From the NCBI GenBank assembly GCA_963815295.1, contig CAWFFZ010000008.1, forward strand, positions 310,001 through 374,000: a stretch of 64,000 nucleotides of DNA, given 5' to 3'. Position numbers and translations under genes: made by a program. Positions 1 to 7,751 of this stretch are shown piece after piece; position 1 is the stretch's first letter; each line of letters begins with the position of its first letter. The DNA is from JACDHG01 sp963815295. Lineage in GTDB: Bacteria > Actinomycetota > Actinomycetes > Propionibacteriales > Nocardioidaceae. A model generated the notes under the pieces. That model did no database searches. It was not told where the DNA came from and saw nothing but the letters and a program-made list of their open reading frames with translations.

Positions 1-633
1 TTACTCGTGTCGCGGGAAACCCCGGATGCCTCGCCAGGCGAGGCTGGCGATGAGCTCCGTCGCGTCCTTCTGTTTGAGGGTCGTGTCGGGCATGCTCAGC
101 CAGAACCGCGCTGAGACCTGGCTCATTCCTACCAAGGCCACCGCGAGCAGCCGGGAGACCTCGGGTGGGAAGCCGGTGTCGTCGGCGATGACCTCCGCGC
201 ATGCGTCGGCACACTGGAGTGTGACGCGCTCGACGCGTTCGCGGACGGCTGGCTCGCTCGTCAGGTCGGACTCGAACACGAGTCGGAAAGCGCCCTTGGC
301 GTCGGCGACGTACGCGTAGAACGCCTCGGTGGTGGCCGCGACCCGCTCCTTGTTGTCCTGGGTGCTGGCGAGGGCCTCGCGGACCTCGGCGACGACCTGG
401 TCGCAGGCGGAGTCGAGCAGCGCGAGGTAGAGCTCGAGCTTGCCGGGGAAGTGCTGGTAGAGCACCGGTTTGGAAACGCCGGCCGCTTCGGCGATGTCGT
501 CCATCGCTGCCGCGTGGTATCCCTGTGCGACGAAGACGTCGAGCGCCGACTCCAGCAGCTGGGCGCGGCGTGCACTGCGGGGCAGTCGGCTGGTGCGACG
601 TCGATCTTCGACAGGGGAGGTCACCCGCGGCAT
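1..633 (-). CDS. TetR/AcrR family transcriptional regulator
   Basis: A 210-residue one-domain repressor-type regulator that should bind DNA as a dimer and respond to a small ligand. The N-terminal helix-turn-helix is clear at about residues 25-70, with the typical AGVSKPVLYQHFPGK recognition segment. The C-terminal part is a helical ligand or dimer domain that I cannot match to a specific effector. The TAA stop occupies the first three bases of the window, so the gene is complete. Its position beside MoeZ resembles the Rv3208 regulator of M. tuberculosis, from memory. The target is unknown. Confidence 0.93.
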   Translation of the reverse strand: MPRVTSPVEDRRRTSRLPRSARRAQLLESALDVFVAQGYHAAAMDDIAEAAGVSKPVLYQHFPGKLELYLALLDSACDQVVAEVREALASTQDNKERVAATTEAFYAYVADAKGAFRLVFESDLTSEPAVRERVERVTLQCADACAEVIADDTGFPPEVSRLLAVALVGMSQVSARFWLSMPDTTLKQKDATELIASLAWRGIRGFPRHE

Positions 634-699
634 CCTACCGTCGAGGCGCTGTCGGACCGGACGTCGACGGCGAGGCCAGGGGGTCGCGGCGCTGCGCGC

Positions 700-1599
700 T
701 TAGGGGAGGGGTGCGGCCGTGTCGTCGAGATCGGCCAGGAGGTCGCCGTGCTCGTCGATGCGGGCGAGTACGTCGGCGGGCAGGAACACCAGGTCCGCTG
801 CGCTGGTGGCGGCGTCCACTTCGTCCCATGTGAGCGGTGTCGAAACGGTGGGTCGGGCGACGCCACGCAACGAGTAGGGGGCGATGGTGGTCTTGGCGGC
901 GTTGTTCTGACTCCAGTCGATGAAGACCTTGCCCTTGCGCTGCTTCTTCTCCATGGCCGAGACGACGAGGTCGGGCAGGGCAGCGGCGAGCTGATCGGCG
1001 AGCTGTTTGGCGTAACCCGACGTGCGGCGCGAGGTGGTCGGCTCGATCGGGACGTACAGCTGGGCGCCCTTGTTGCCCGACGTCTTCGGGTATGCCGTCA
1101 GGCCGTCGGCCTCGAGCAGCTGCTTGAGGGCGCCGGCGACGTCGCAGCAGTCGATGATGTCAGCGGGGGCACCCGGGTCGAGGTCGAAGACGACGAGGTC
1201 GGAGTCCTGCGGGCCGCCTCGGGGGCCGACCTTCCATTGCGGGACGTGCAGCTCGAGCGCGGCGAGGTTGGCCAGCCATACCAGGGTGGGCAGGTCATCG
1301 GCGACGACGTACTCCACGCCGTCGTCACCGTGCTCGGCCATGAAGACGGTGCGGACCCAGTCGGGTGTGCCGCGAGGCGTGTTCTTCTCGAAGAAAGATG
1401 CGCTGCCGGTGCCGTCGGGCCAGCGCTTGCGGGTGAGCAGCCGGTCGGCGAGGTGCGGGAGCAGGGCGTCGGCGACGTGCACGTAGTAGTCGATGATCTC
1501 GCCCTTGGTGAACCCGGTCTCGGGGTAGAGCACCTTGTCGAGGTTGCTGAGCTGGAGCGTGCGGCCGTCGACGTCGACGGGGGTCTTGGCGCTGGCCAT
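700..1599 (-). CDS. Stand-alone LigD-type DNA primase/polymerase domain protein
   Basis: A 299-residue protein matching the polymerase (AEP primase-like) domain of LigD, the non-homologous end-joining ligase. Visible marks are the N-terminal LSNLDKVLYP segment, the SFFEKNTPRGTPDW region and the metal-binding VVFDLDPG near residue 132, followed by the late FIDWSQN and APYSLR blocks. The length fits a free polymerase domain, with no ligase or phosphoesterase part. Such stand-alone proteins (PolD-type in mycobacteria) add nucleotides or ribonucleotides at breaks or gaps. No Ku or ligase gene is in the window, so the partner is unknown. Confidence 0.92.
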   Translation of the reverse strand: MASAKTPVDVDGRTLQLSNLDKVLYPETGFTKGEIIDYYVHVADALLPHLADRLLTRKRWPDGTGSASFFEKNTPRGTPDWVRTVFMAEHGDDGVEYVVADDLPTLVWLANLAALELHVPQWKVGPRGGPQDSDLVVFDLDPGAPADIIDCCDVAGALKQLLEADGLTAYPKTSGNKGAQLYVPIEPTTSRRTSGYAKQLADQLAAALPDLVVSAMEKKQRKGKVFIDWSQNNAAKTTIAPYSLRGVARPTVSTPLTWDEVDAATSAADLVFLPADVLARIDEHGDLLADLDDTAAPLP

Positions 1600-1637
1600 T
1601 GGCCCAGCCTAGGTTCTGGTCCCGGCTTCGGCTCGTT

Positions 1638-1680
1638 GCGTCCGTAGGCGCGGTCGCTATGGCGCTCGGTTGTACGGACG
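1638..1680. repeat. Palindromic intergenic repeat, copy A
   Basis: An imperfect palindrome bounded by CGTCCGT on the left and ACGGACG on the right, with a central GGTCGC-TAT-GGCG block. The same architecture recurs at 3601-3642 and 15950-15997, always between genes. It lies between the LigD-type polymerase gene and moeZ. It can fold into a hairpin but has no T-tract, so it is a repeat rather than an ordinary terminator. Confidence 0.7.
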
Positions 1681-1841
1681 TTGGGAGTCGCCGTAGGTGT
1701 GGGCTGTCCAGCTGGCGGGATGCGCATCCGGCCCAGCGGGGCGCCTTCGGGGAACATGGAGGTGGCTCATCGGGTTGTAACCGATGACGGCCCATCCCCG
1801 GATGCCAGCCGTCCTGCCCTTATGCCTGACGAGGAGAGACC

Positions 1842-3032
1842 GTGTCGCTGCCCCCGCTCGTGGAGCCTGCTGCCGAACTCACCATCGACGAGGTACGTCG
1901 ATACAGCCGCCACCTGATCATCCCCGACGTCGGAATGACCGGCCAGAAGCGACTCAAGAACGCCCGGGTCCTCGTCATCGGCGCGGGCGGCCTCGGCAGC
2001 CCGGCCCTGCTCTACCTGGCCGCCGCCGGCGTCGGCACCCTCGGGATCGTCGAGTTCGACGAGGTCGACGAATCGAACCTCCAACGGCAGGTCATCCACG
2101 GCCAAAGCGACGTCGGCAAGTCCAAGGCGCTCTCGGCACAGGAGTCGATCTCCGAGATCAACCCGCTCGTCAACGTCGTGGTGCACCACGAGCGGCTCGA
2201 CAACGACAACGTGATGGGCATCTTCGAGCAGTACGACCTCATCGTCGACGGCACCGACAACTTCGCCACCCGCTACCTCGTCAACGACGCCGCCGTGCTG
2301 CTCGGCAAGCCCTACATCTGGGGTTCGATCTACCGATTCGACGGCCAAGCCTCCGTCTTCTGGGCAGAGCACGGTCCTTGCTACCGCTGTCTCTATCCCG
2401 AACCGCCACCGCCGGGGATGGTGCCATCCTGCGCCGAGGGCGGGGTGCTGGGCGTGCTGTGCGCGAGCATCGGCTCGATCCAGGTCAACGAGGCGATCAA
2501 GCTGATCGCCGGCATCGGCGAGCCGCTGCTCGGCAAGCTGATGATCTACGACGCCCTCGAGATGGACTACCGCAAGCTTCCGGTCCGCAAGGACCCCAAC
2601 TGCGCGATCTGCGGCGACAACCCGACGGTCACCGAGCTGATCGACTATGAGAGCTTCTGCGGCGCGCTCAGCGACGAGGCGGCCGAGGCTGCTGCCGACT
2701 CGACGATCTCCGTCACGACCCTCGAGCACTGGCTAAAGGAGCGCGAGAACGGCGAGCGTGACTTCGTGCTCATCGACGTACGCGAGCCAAACGAGTTCGA
2801 GATCAACCAGATCCCCGGCGCGGAGCTCATCCCCAAGGCAGAGTTCATCAACGGCAACGCACTGGAGAACCTGCCGTCGGACAAGCAGGTCGTGCTGCAC
2901 TGCAAGACCGGCATTCGCTCAGCCGAAGCCCTCGCGGTACTCAAGGGCGCAGGCTTCTCCGACTCCGTCCACGTCGGCGGCGGCGTGGCAGCCTGGGTCA
3001 ACCAGATCGACCCGTCCCAACCGTCGTACTGA
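1842..3032 (+). CDS. moeZ: Adenylyltransferase/sulfurtransferase MoeZ
   Basis: A 396-residue two-domain protein that adenylates the C-terminal Gly-Gly of small sulfur-carrier proteins and then transfers sulfur to them. It serves molybdopterin and other thio-compound pathways. The ThiF/MoeB domain (about residues 15-275) has the ATP motif GAGGLGSP, zinc cysteine pairs CYRC and CAIC, and the family RYSRHLIIPDVG start. The rhodanese domain (about 290-396) has the persulfide cysteine in LHCKTGIRSAEAL. The GTG start is supported by GAGGAG ten bases upstream. It corresponds to Rv3206c by neighbourhood. The stop codon lies inside the first of two 17-bp direct repeats. Confidence 0.95.
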   Translation: MSLPPLVEPAAELTIDEVRRYSRHLIIPDVGMTGQKRLKNARVLVIGAGGLGSPALLYLAAAGVGTLGIVEFDEVDESNLQRQVIHGQSDVGKSKALSAQESISEINPLVNVVVHHERLDNDNVMGIFEQYDLIVDGTDNFATRYLVNDAAVLLGKPYIWGSIYRFDGQASVFWAEHGPCYRCLYPEPPPPGMVPSCAEGGVLGVLCASIGSIQVNEAIKLIAGIGEPLLGKLMIYDALEMDYRKLPVRKDPNCAICGDNPTVTELIDYESFCGALSDEAAEAAADSTISVTTLEHWLKERENGERDFVLIDVREPNEFEINQIPGAELIPKAEFINGNALENLPSDKQVVLHCKTGIRSAEALAVLKGAGFSDSVHVGGGVAAWVNQIDPSQPSY

Positions 3033-3069
3033 ATGGACTGTTCGCTGCGACGCTGAATGGACTGTTCGC
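3029..3069 (+). repeat. Two-copy 17-bp direct repeat at the moeZ stop
   Basis: The segment CTGAATGGACTGTTCGC occurs at 3029-3045 and again at 3053-3069, a period of 24 bases. The first copy contains the moeZ TGA. It looks like a small local duplication of the gene end. Confidence 0.8.
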
Positions 3070-3123
3070 GGCGCCGAAGTCGAGCCGAGAGGCTCAACAG
3101 GCCCTTGGGTCAGTCCTGAGGTC

Positions 3124-3498
3124 TTACGTCCGCTCAGCGTCGCTGCGCTCCACGCAGAACTCGTTGCCCTCGGGGTCGAGCATGGTCACCCACCCGGTGC
3201 CGTCGTCCTTGCGGTGATCCTCGTAGATCCGCGCACCGACGCCGAGCAGTCGGTCGACCTCCTCGTCGCGCGTCCGGTCGGTCGGCACGACGTCGAGGTG
3301 CAGGCGGTTCTTGACGCTCTTCCCCTCGGGGACGCCGATGAACAAGATGCCCTGGTTGTTGTCCAGCTTGATCAGCGCCATCGGGTCGCCGGGGTTGTCG
3401 TCGTCGTGGAGTGGGCGCTCGAACACCTGGCTCCAGAACTGCGCGAGTGTGTACGCGTCGGCGCAGTCGAACGTGACTTGTCGGACGGCTGAAACCAT
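3124..3498 (-). CDS. VOC (glyoxalase/bleomycin resistance) superfamily protein
   Basis: A 124-residue single vicinal-oxygen-chelate domain with paired beta-alpha-beta-beta-beta modules. The family-typical VRQVTFDCADAYTLAQFWSQ start, HLDVVPTDR centre and WVTMLDPEGNEFCV end are all visible. Actinobacterial relatives of this type are usually annotated as glyoxalase-like without a known substrate. I chose the ATG at 3498 because a purine-rich AGAAGAAGGG lies just upstream. A 28-codon upstream extension is open but does not resemble the family. It stands alone between opposing genes, so no role is inferred. Confidence 0.82.
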   Translation of the reverse strand: MVSAVRQVTFDCADAYTLAQFWSQVFERPLHDDDNPGDPMALIKLDNNQGILFIGVPEGKSVKNRLHLDVVPTDRTRDEEVDRLLGVGARIYEDHRKDDGTGWVTMLDPEGNEFCVERSDAERT

Positions 3499-3600
3499 GC
3501 GGATGTTGCCCTTCTTCTGAGGTGAAACTGCGTCAGCGGTTGAGGCTGCGAGCGTACGCACACCGCTGCCTAGCGTGTCCACGTGATTTCCGCACCCTTG

Positions 3601-3642
3601 CGTCCGTGTAGCCGGTCGCTCTGGCGACCGGCTACACGGACG
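3601..3642. repeat. Palindromic intergenic repeat, copy B (perfect 19-bp hairpin)
   Basis: CGTCCGTGTAGCCGGTCGC at 3601-3619 is exactly complementary to 3624-3642 across a four-base loop. It is the best-preserved member of the three-copy family. It sits between the VOC gene and the endonuclease/phosphatase gene, both on the minus strand. Confidence 0.85.
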
Positions 3643-3669
3643 TGGCGAGGAGTGACCGGCCTCCCGTCC

Positions 3670-4947
3670 TCAGTGCCGGGCCATGCGTACGTCGACCCAG
3701 ACCAGCCGATGGTCGCTCGTCGGGAACGGGAACTCGCCCGTCAGCCGCGACAACGGGTCGGCGCGCACCGGCCAGAAGACGCGTGCGTTGACAGGACGCA
3801 GCTGCTTCGAGAGCAGCACATAGTCGGCACGGAGGTTGCCCGGCGCGGGGTTGTCGTTGAAGTCCGCCGTGTCGTAGCGAGGATCACCCTCGTGTGTGGC
3901 GTTCGCGCCGCCCTGGAGTGCCGCCGCCTCCACGGCACCCTCCGACGTCGGCAGCGGGTCAGTGATCCGTGGGTGCTCGATCAGCTGCTGGATCGAGCCT
4001 TCGACTGAGTCGCCGTCGAGCGGGTCACTGTTCTGGTCGCCCAGCACGACGAACTTCGACCCAGGCTTGAGGCCGCCTCGGCGTCCCACGTCGTCATAGA
4101 TGTATGACGACGCGCGACCCGGACTGACGTAGTCGGCCCAGAAGCGGATCTCGTCGTGGTTGCGCCGACCGTTGCGGTCCTCATCACCATCGAAGGTCGG
4201 TGGGGTCGGGTGCGATGCGAGCACGTGGATGGTTTCCCGACCCACCCGCACGGGGACGTCCCAGTGTGACTTGCTCGACAACCGGAAGATATCGAGCTCG
4301 GCTTCGGAGTACCAGTCGGCTGGCGCCGCGGTCGCCGGGTCGTCGGGTAGCAAGGCGCCGGGCATGTCCTGCCAGCGGAAGTGTTGGAACGTGCGGACCG
4401 CAAGCTCGTCAATCGGGTACTTCGACAGCACCGCCATCCCGAACTGTCCCGGGAACAGGCCGAACCCGAACGCGTCGTCACCGCCACCGATGGCGCCGTC
4501 GTTGTTGAGGTCGAAACCGCTCGGCACCCCCGTGTTGGACGGTGCGACAAACGCGTAGGTGAACTCGATCGGCTCCGCGCCGCCCTGGCCGACCTCGAGG
4601 TAGTTGTCACGGAAAAGGTCGACCGCCCGGTTGTCCGGCACAAAGTCGAACTCGTTGAGGAGCACGATGTCGGGGTTGGTGCGTTGGATCACCTCGGCAA
4701 CTGCGCGCGCCTGTGCGTTGGTGCCGGATTCGAGGTCTGCCTCGAGCTGGCCGGCCTCGTTGCGGTTGAGGCTTAGGTTGTAGGTCGCAATCCGCAGGTT
4801 CTTGCTGTGTGGGTGCTTCGACTCGGTGGCGGCAGCCGCGTCCGACCTCGCGCCCGAAGCCGCTGACCCGGCGGAGGTAGCCAGCGCGGTAGGGACGACG
4901 AAGGAGAGGGCGGCGAGCCAGACCAGATGACGTGAAGAGGGTCGCAT
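3670..4947 (-). CDS. Secreted endonuclease/exonuclease/phosphatase family protein
   Basis: A 425-residue exported protein with a Sec-type signal peptide (MRPSSRHLVWLAALSFVVP and following, cleaved near residue 25-35). The remainder is an EEP (DNase I-like) metal-dependent phosphodiesterase or phosphatase domain. Visible blocks are RIATYNLSLNR, the metal ligand in VLLNEFDFV, VLASHPTPP, FVVLGDQNSDP and the final PTSDHRLVWVDV, which gives the catalytic His near the C-terminus. The substrate could be extracellular nucleic acid or a phospholipid head group. The ATG at 4947 is supported by GAGGAG directly upstream. Confidence 0.9.
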   Translation of the reverse strand: MRPSSRHLVWLAALSFVVPTALATSAGSAASGARSDAAAATESKHPHSKNLRIATYNLSLNRNEAGQLEADLESGTNAQARAVAEVIQRTNPDIVLLNEFDFVPDNRAVDLFRDNYLEVGQGGAEPIEFTYAFVAPSNTGVPSGFDLNNDGAIGGGDDAFGFGLFPGQFGMAVLSKYPIDELAVRTFQHFRWQDMPGALLPDDPATAAPADWYSEAELDIFRLSSKSHWDVPVRVGRETIHVLASHPTPPTFDGDEDRNGRRNHDEIRFWADYVSPGRASSYIYDDVGRRGGLKPGSKFVVLGDQNSDPLDGDSVEGSIQQLIEHPRITDPLPTSEGAVEAAALQGGANATHEGDPRYDTADFNDNPAPGNLRADYVLLSKQLRPVNARVFWPVRADPLSRLTGEFPFPTSDHRLVWVDVRMARH

Positions 4948-5223
4948 GAGGGCTCCTCGAAACTCGGTAGGTCTGGACACTCTAGGACCGGGCAGTGACC
5001 CCTGGGCAAGGTCCAGATGGCCACGAGTTGGCCGCCGGCCGCGTCGAGCTGGTCGCCAGTGGCCGTCGTCTGTCGTGCCGGCAGCAGCCCGCCTGCCAGC
5101 GAGAGCGGCAGAAACCCGGCATTACTCGCCGCCGTCTCGCATCCCGAGACAGTTCGTGACCCCGGAGTAACCGGCCTCGTTGGGCTCCGTGTCCGACGTT
5201 CTCGCTAGAGGGAGGGAGCAGTA

Positions 5224-5646
5224 ATGCTCATCCGTACCCGGTCGACCGTGGCCAACCCGTCGATCCCGTTCTGGGGCGGCCCCGAGGGCATCAACACGAC
5301 CGGCACCACTGCCGGCGATCGCGTCTACACCTATGGCAACTCCTCACTGCGGGCCGGTATCTCGGTGCTGTCACCACACACAGGAGTGAGCCTCGGCTCG
5401 GACGGCAATGGCTGGACACATCCGCTCTACACCGTGACACCGGGCGTCCCCGGTGACTCTGGCAGTGCCTTCATCGACGCCCAGGGCAACGCTCTTGGCA
5501 CCCTGTCGACACTGGGTCTCGCCCCGCTCCCCGCATCGAACTACATCGGCGACATCGACCACGAGCTGCGTTACGCCAAGGCCAACTCCGGGATCAGCGG
5601 ACTCTCGCTGTCTCTTGGGACCGAGCCGTTCAACCCCATCCTCTGA
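5224..5646 (+). pseudogene. N-terminally truncated trypsin-like serine protease
   Basis: This 140-residue frame reads as the C-terminal half of a secreted trypsin-like (S1-type) protease. The nucleophile motif PGDSGSAFID is intact, followed by GTLSTLGLAPLP. The first half of the fold, with the catalytic His and Asp and the signal peptide, is absent, and the upstream bases do not encode it in any frame I checked. A strong GAGGGAGGGAG site precedes the ATG, so the remnant might still be translated. It is more likely a relic than a working protease. Confidence 0.6.
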
Positions 5647-5747
5647 CAGTCAGTCTCTAGCGGTCAGTATGACTGCTCTGACTGGCAATCTCCGACAGAG
5701 CAGTCGCCGACTGGGCAACCACTGACAGAGGACGGGAAGCACCCACG

Positions 5748-5781
5748 ACAAGGGGCCGGGAGCATCTTCCCGGCCCCTTGT
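5748..5781 (+). terminator. Strong hairpin after the protease remnant
   Basis: A perfect 14-bp GC-rich stem (ACAAGGGGCCGGGA and its complement) with a six-base loop GCATCT. It follows the protease remnant by about 100 bases and precedes the ATL gene. A clear T-tract is missing, so termination is inferred from the stem strength. Confidence 0.6.
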
Positions 5782-5858
5782 GCTGGGCTGGCTGGGGCTT
5801 GGGGTGGCGAGACTCGCTCGCGCTAGGGGACTGCCCGACGGTCTGGGAGGCTGTTCGC

Positions 5859-6182
5859 GTGGAGGTCTCGGACGACCCGGATGCGTACGTCGAAGCGGTT
5901 CTGTCGCTGGTGGAGCGCATCCCCGTGGGGCGGGCGACGACGTACGGCGTGCTGGCCGACGCTGTCGGGCGCGGAGGTCCGCGCCAGATCGGACGGGTGA
6001 TGGCTGTGTACGGGGCCCCGGTTCCGTGGTGGCGGGTCGTGCGGGCCGACGGCAGCCTGCCGACGTCGCATCAGCGCGAGGCGTTGGCGCACTACCGCGA
6101 GGAGGGGACGCCATTACGAGGACAGGTCACCGAGGCGGCGTCGTTACGAGTCGACCTTGCGGCAGTGCTGTGGACACCGTGA
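5859..6182 (+). CDS. Alkyltransferase-like (MGMT-fold) DNA repair protein
   Basis: A 107-residue protein with the DNA-binding MGMT fold: RIPVGRATTYGVLA, then GGPRQIGRVM, then VPWWRVVRADGSLP. The alkyl-acceptor cysteine of true methyltransferases (PCHRV) is replaced by Trp. This is the hallmark of ATL proteins, which flag bulky O6-alkylguanine for nucleotide excision repair rather than repairing it. The GTG at 5859 follows GGGAGG. The equivalent mycobacterial gene is Rv3204. The stop overlaps the next start by four bases (GTGA), which implies translational coupling. Confidence 0.88.
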   Translation: MEVSDDPDAYVEAVLSLVERIPVGRATTYGVLADAVGRGGPRQIGRVMAVYGAPVPWWRVVRADGSLPTSHQREALAHYREEGTPLRGQVTEAASLRVDLAAVLWTP

Positions 6183-6997
6183 GCCAGCCGCCGGCCCATG
6201 TGGTTTCGGCATACGGCCTCGACGTTGACGCGCTGCGCAGACTGGCCGGTGGTCAGGACCGCACCTGGTCGGACGGTGCGGTGGTGCTGAAGCCGGTCGG
6301 CTTCGCCGCGGAGCACGAGTGGGTCTGTGAGGTGTACGCCGGCTGGGGCCACCACGAGTCGGTGCGGGTTCCGGAGCCGTTGCCGGGGCCCGACGGCGGC
6401 TGGTCGTACGACGGCTGGGCAGCGCACTGGTTCGTCCCGGGTCGGGACGCGTCGATGCGTACCGATGCTGCCTTGATCCGCCGGGCAGCCGAGTTCTTCC
6501 ATGCCGGCGTCGTCGACCTGCCGCGTCCGGACTTCTTGGACGAGCGCGACGACGGCTGGACGTACGGCGACTCCGTGGCGTGGGACGGCGCTCCGGTCTG
6601 TGGCCGCCCGGAGACGCGCGCGCTGATCGAAGCAGGGGTGGCGGCGATGCGTCCGGTCAGTGCGGCGGCGCAGGTCGTGCACGGTGACATCGGGGGCAAC
6701 GTCGTGATGGCCGATGGGCACCCTCCCGCGATCATCGATTGGCCGCCGTACTTCCGGCCGGCGGGCTGGGCCCTCGCGGTCGCTGCGGTTGACGGGATCT
6801 GCTGGGAGGGCGTGCCGGAGTCACTGCTCGACGAGTGGTCCGACGTACCCGAATGGCCGCAACTGTGCCTGCGCGCCCACGTCTACCGGGTGGCGACCCG
6901 CGGCAGGCACGAGGAGCTGGGGCTGTTTCCGGACTCGTCGCAGGAGTACGTCGCAGCCTGCCGTCCCTCCCTCGACGCCGTGCTCGCCCGGCTGTGA
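6179..6997 (+). CDS. TIGR02569-type aminoglycoside phosphotransferase-like protein
   Basis: A 272-residue kinase-fold protein. The catalytic-loop block VVHGDIGGNVVM and the metal-binding block AIIDWPPYFRPAGW are those of the APH/choline-kinase superfamily. The actinobacterial subfamily next to MoeZ and ATL (Rv3205c) has no known substrate. The GTG start overlaps the ATL stop as GTGA. I would not call it an antibiotic-resistance enzyme, because the subfamily is a conserved chromosomal one. Confidence 0.83.
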   Translation: MSQPPAHVVSAYGLDVDALRRLAGGQDRTWSDGAVVLKPVGFAAEHEWVCEVYAGWGHHESVRVPEPLPGPDGGWSYDGWAAHWFVPGRDASMRTDAALIRRAAEFFHAGVVDLPRPDFLDERDDGWTYGDSVAWDGAPVCGRPETRALIEAGVAAMRPVSAAAQVVHGDIGGNVVMADGHPPAIIDWPPYFRPAGWALAVAAVDGICWEGVPESLLDEWSDVPEWPQLCLRAHVYRVATRGRHEELGLFPDSSQEYVAACRPSLDAVLARL

Positions 6998-7004
6998 GCC
7001 GGCC

Positions 7005-7700
7005 TCAGGGCCGCCAGACCGCGGCGTCGTGCGCGAACAGCACCTGACGCGGGTCGAGGTCGAGCAGCCGTTCCATCCACGCCGCCGGCAGCGGCAGCGG
7101 CTGCTCAACACCCGCCGCCTGAGCGCGAACCGCCAACGCGTCAGCGCTGAACAGCGACGCCTGGTCGTGCGACTGGCCTGCCAGCACCACTGTCCCGTCG
7201 TCACACCTGACCGCCAGCGACTGGTGCCCGTCGACGTGGCCCGGGGTCGGGATCACGAAGACGCCGGGCAACGGCTCCGCCTCCCCGTCCAGTTCCTCCA
7301 GCCGGGCGCCGGGGTGGTCGACCAGGTCGAGGTTCGTGTAGTCACCAGCACGAGCAGTGGCGAGCTCTCGTCGCTGGCAGAGCACCGGCCGACCGGCGAA
7401 CGCGGCGTTGCCGCCGCAGTGGTCGAAGTGCAGGTGGCAGTTGACGACCAGGTCCACGTCCGCGACGCTCAACCCCACGTCGGAAAGCGCTTCCTCGACT
7501 GAGCGACGTCGCGGTCGGTACCAGGCCTCGGTCTCGTCGTCGACCGCGCCGAGACCCGTGTCGAAGACGACGACGCCACCTGGATGCCGAACGACGTACC
7601 CGAGCACCCCCTCGACGCGCGGAGACCCGGTGCCGGTCTCCTCGGCCGGGCGGACGAAGTAGCCGAGATCAAGCCGGGCGATGTCATCGATGCGCACCAT
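7005..7700 (-). CDS. MBL-fold metallo-hydrolase (lactonase-like)
   Basis: A 231-residue metallo-beta-lactamase-fold enzyme. The metal motif is NCHLHFDHCGG near residue 100, with later ligands in TPGHVDGHQS and the distal His of FAHDAAVW. The layout resembles N-acyl-homoserine-lactonase-like members, but MBL substrates cannot be read from the motif. The ATG at 7700 begins MVRIDDIARLDLGYF. A longer open frame exists upstream but overlaps the divergent adnA start, so the shorter start is preferred. Confidence 0.86.
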   Translation of the reverse strand: MVRIDDIARLDLGYFVRPAEETGTGSPRVEGVLGYVVRHPGGVVVFDTGLGAVDDETEAWYRPRRRSVEEALSDVGLSVADVDLVVNCHLHFDHCGGNAAFAGRPVLCQRRELATARAGDYTNLDLVDHPGARLEELDGEAEPLPGVFVIPTPGHVDGHQSLAVRCDDGTVVLAGQSHDQASLFSADALAVRAQAAGVEQPLPLPAAWMERLLDLDPRQVLFAHDAAVWRP

Positions 7701-7751
7701 GCCACCCTGGCAGGTCTGCCTCGTGTCGGCGCCGTCTGTTCCAATAGGCAC

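Noticed and set aside
451..1647. Long plus-strand open frame (398 codons) opposite the TetR and LigD-type polymerase genes
   Set aside because: It is the antisense of two well-supported genes. Long antisense frames are common in high-GC DNA, and its composition (Gly/Arg/Val-rich) matches no family.
6179..6997. Aminoglycoside resistance gene
   Set aside because: The fold is phosphotransferase-like, but the subfamily is a conserved chromosomal actinobacterial protein in its usual context.
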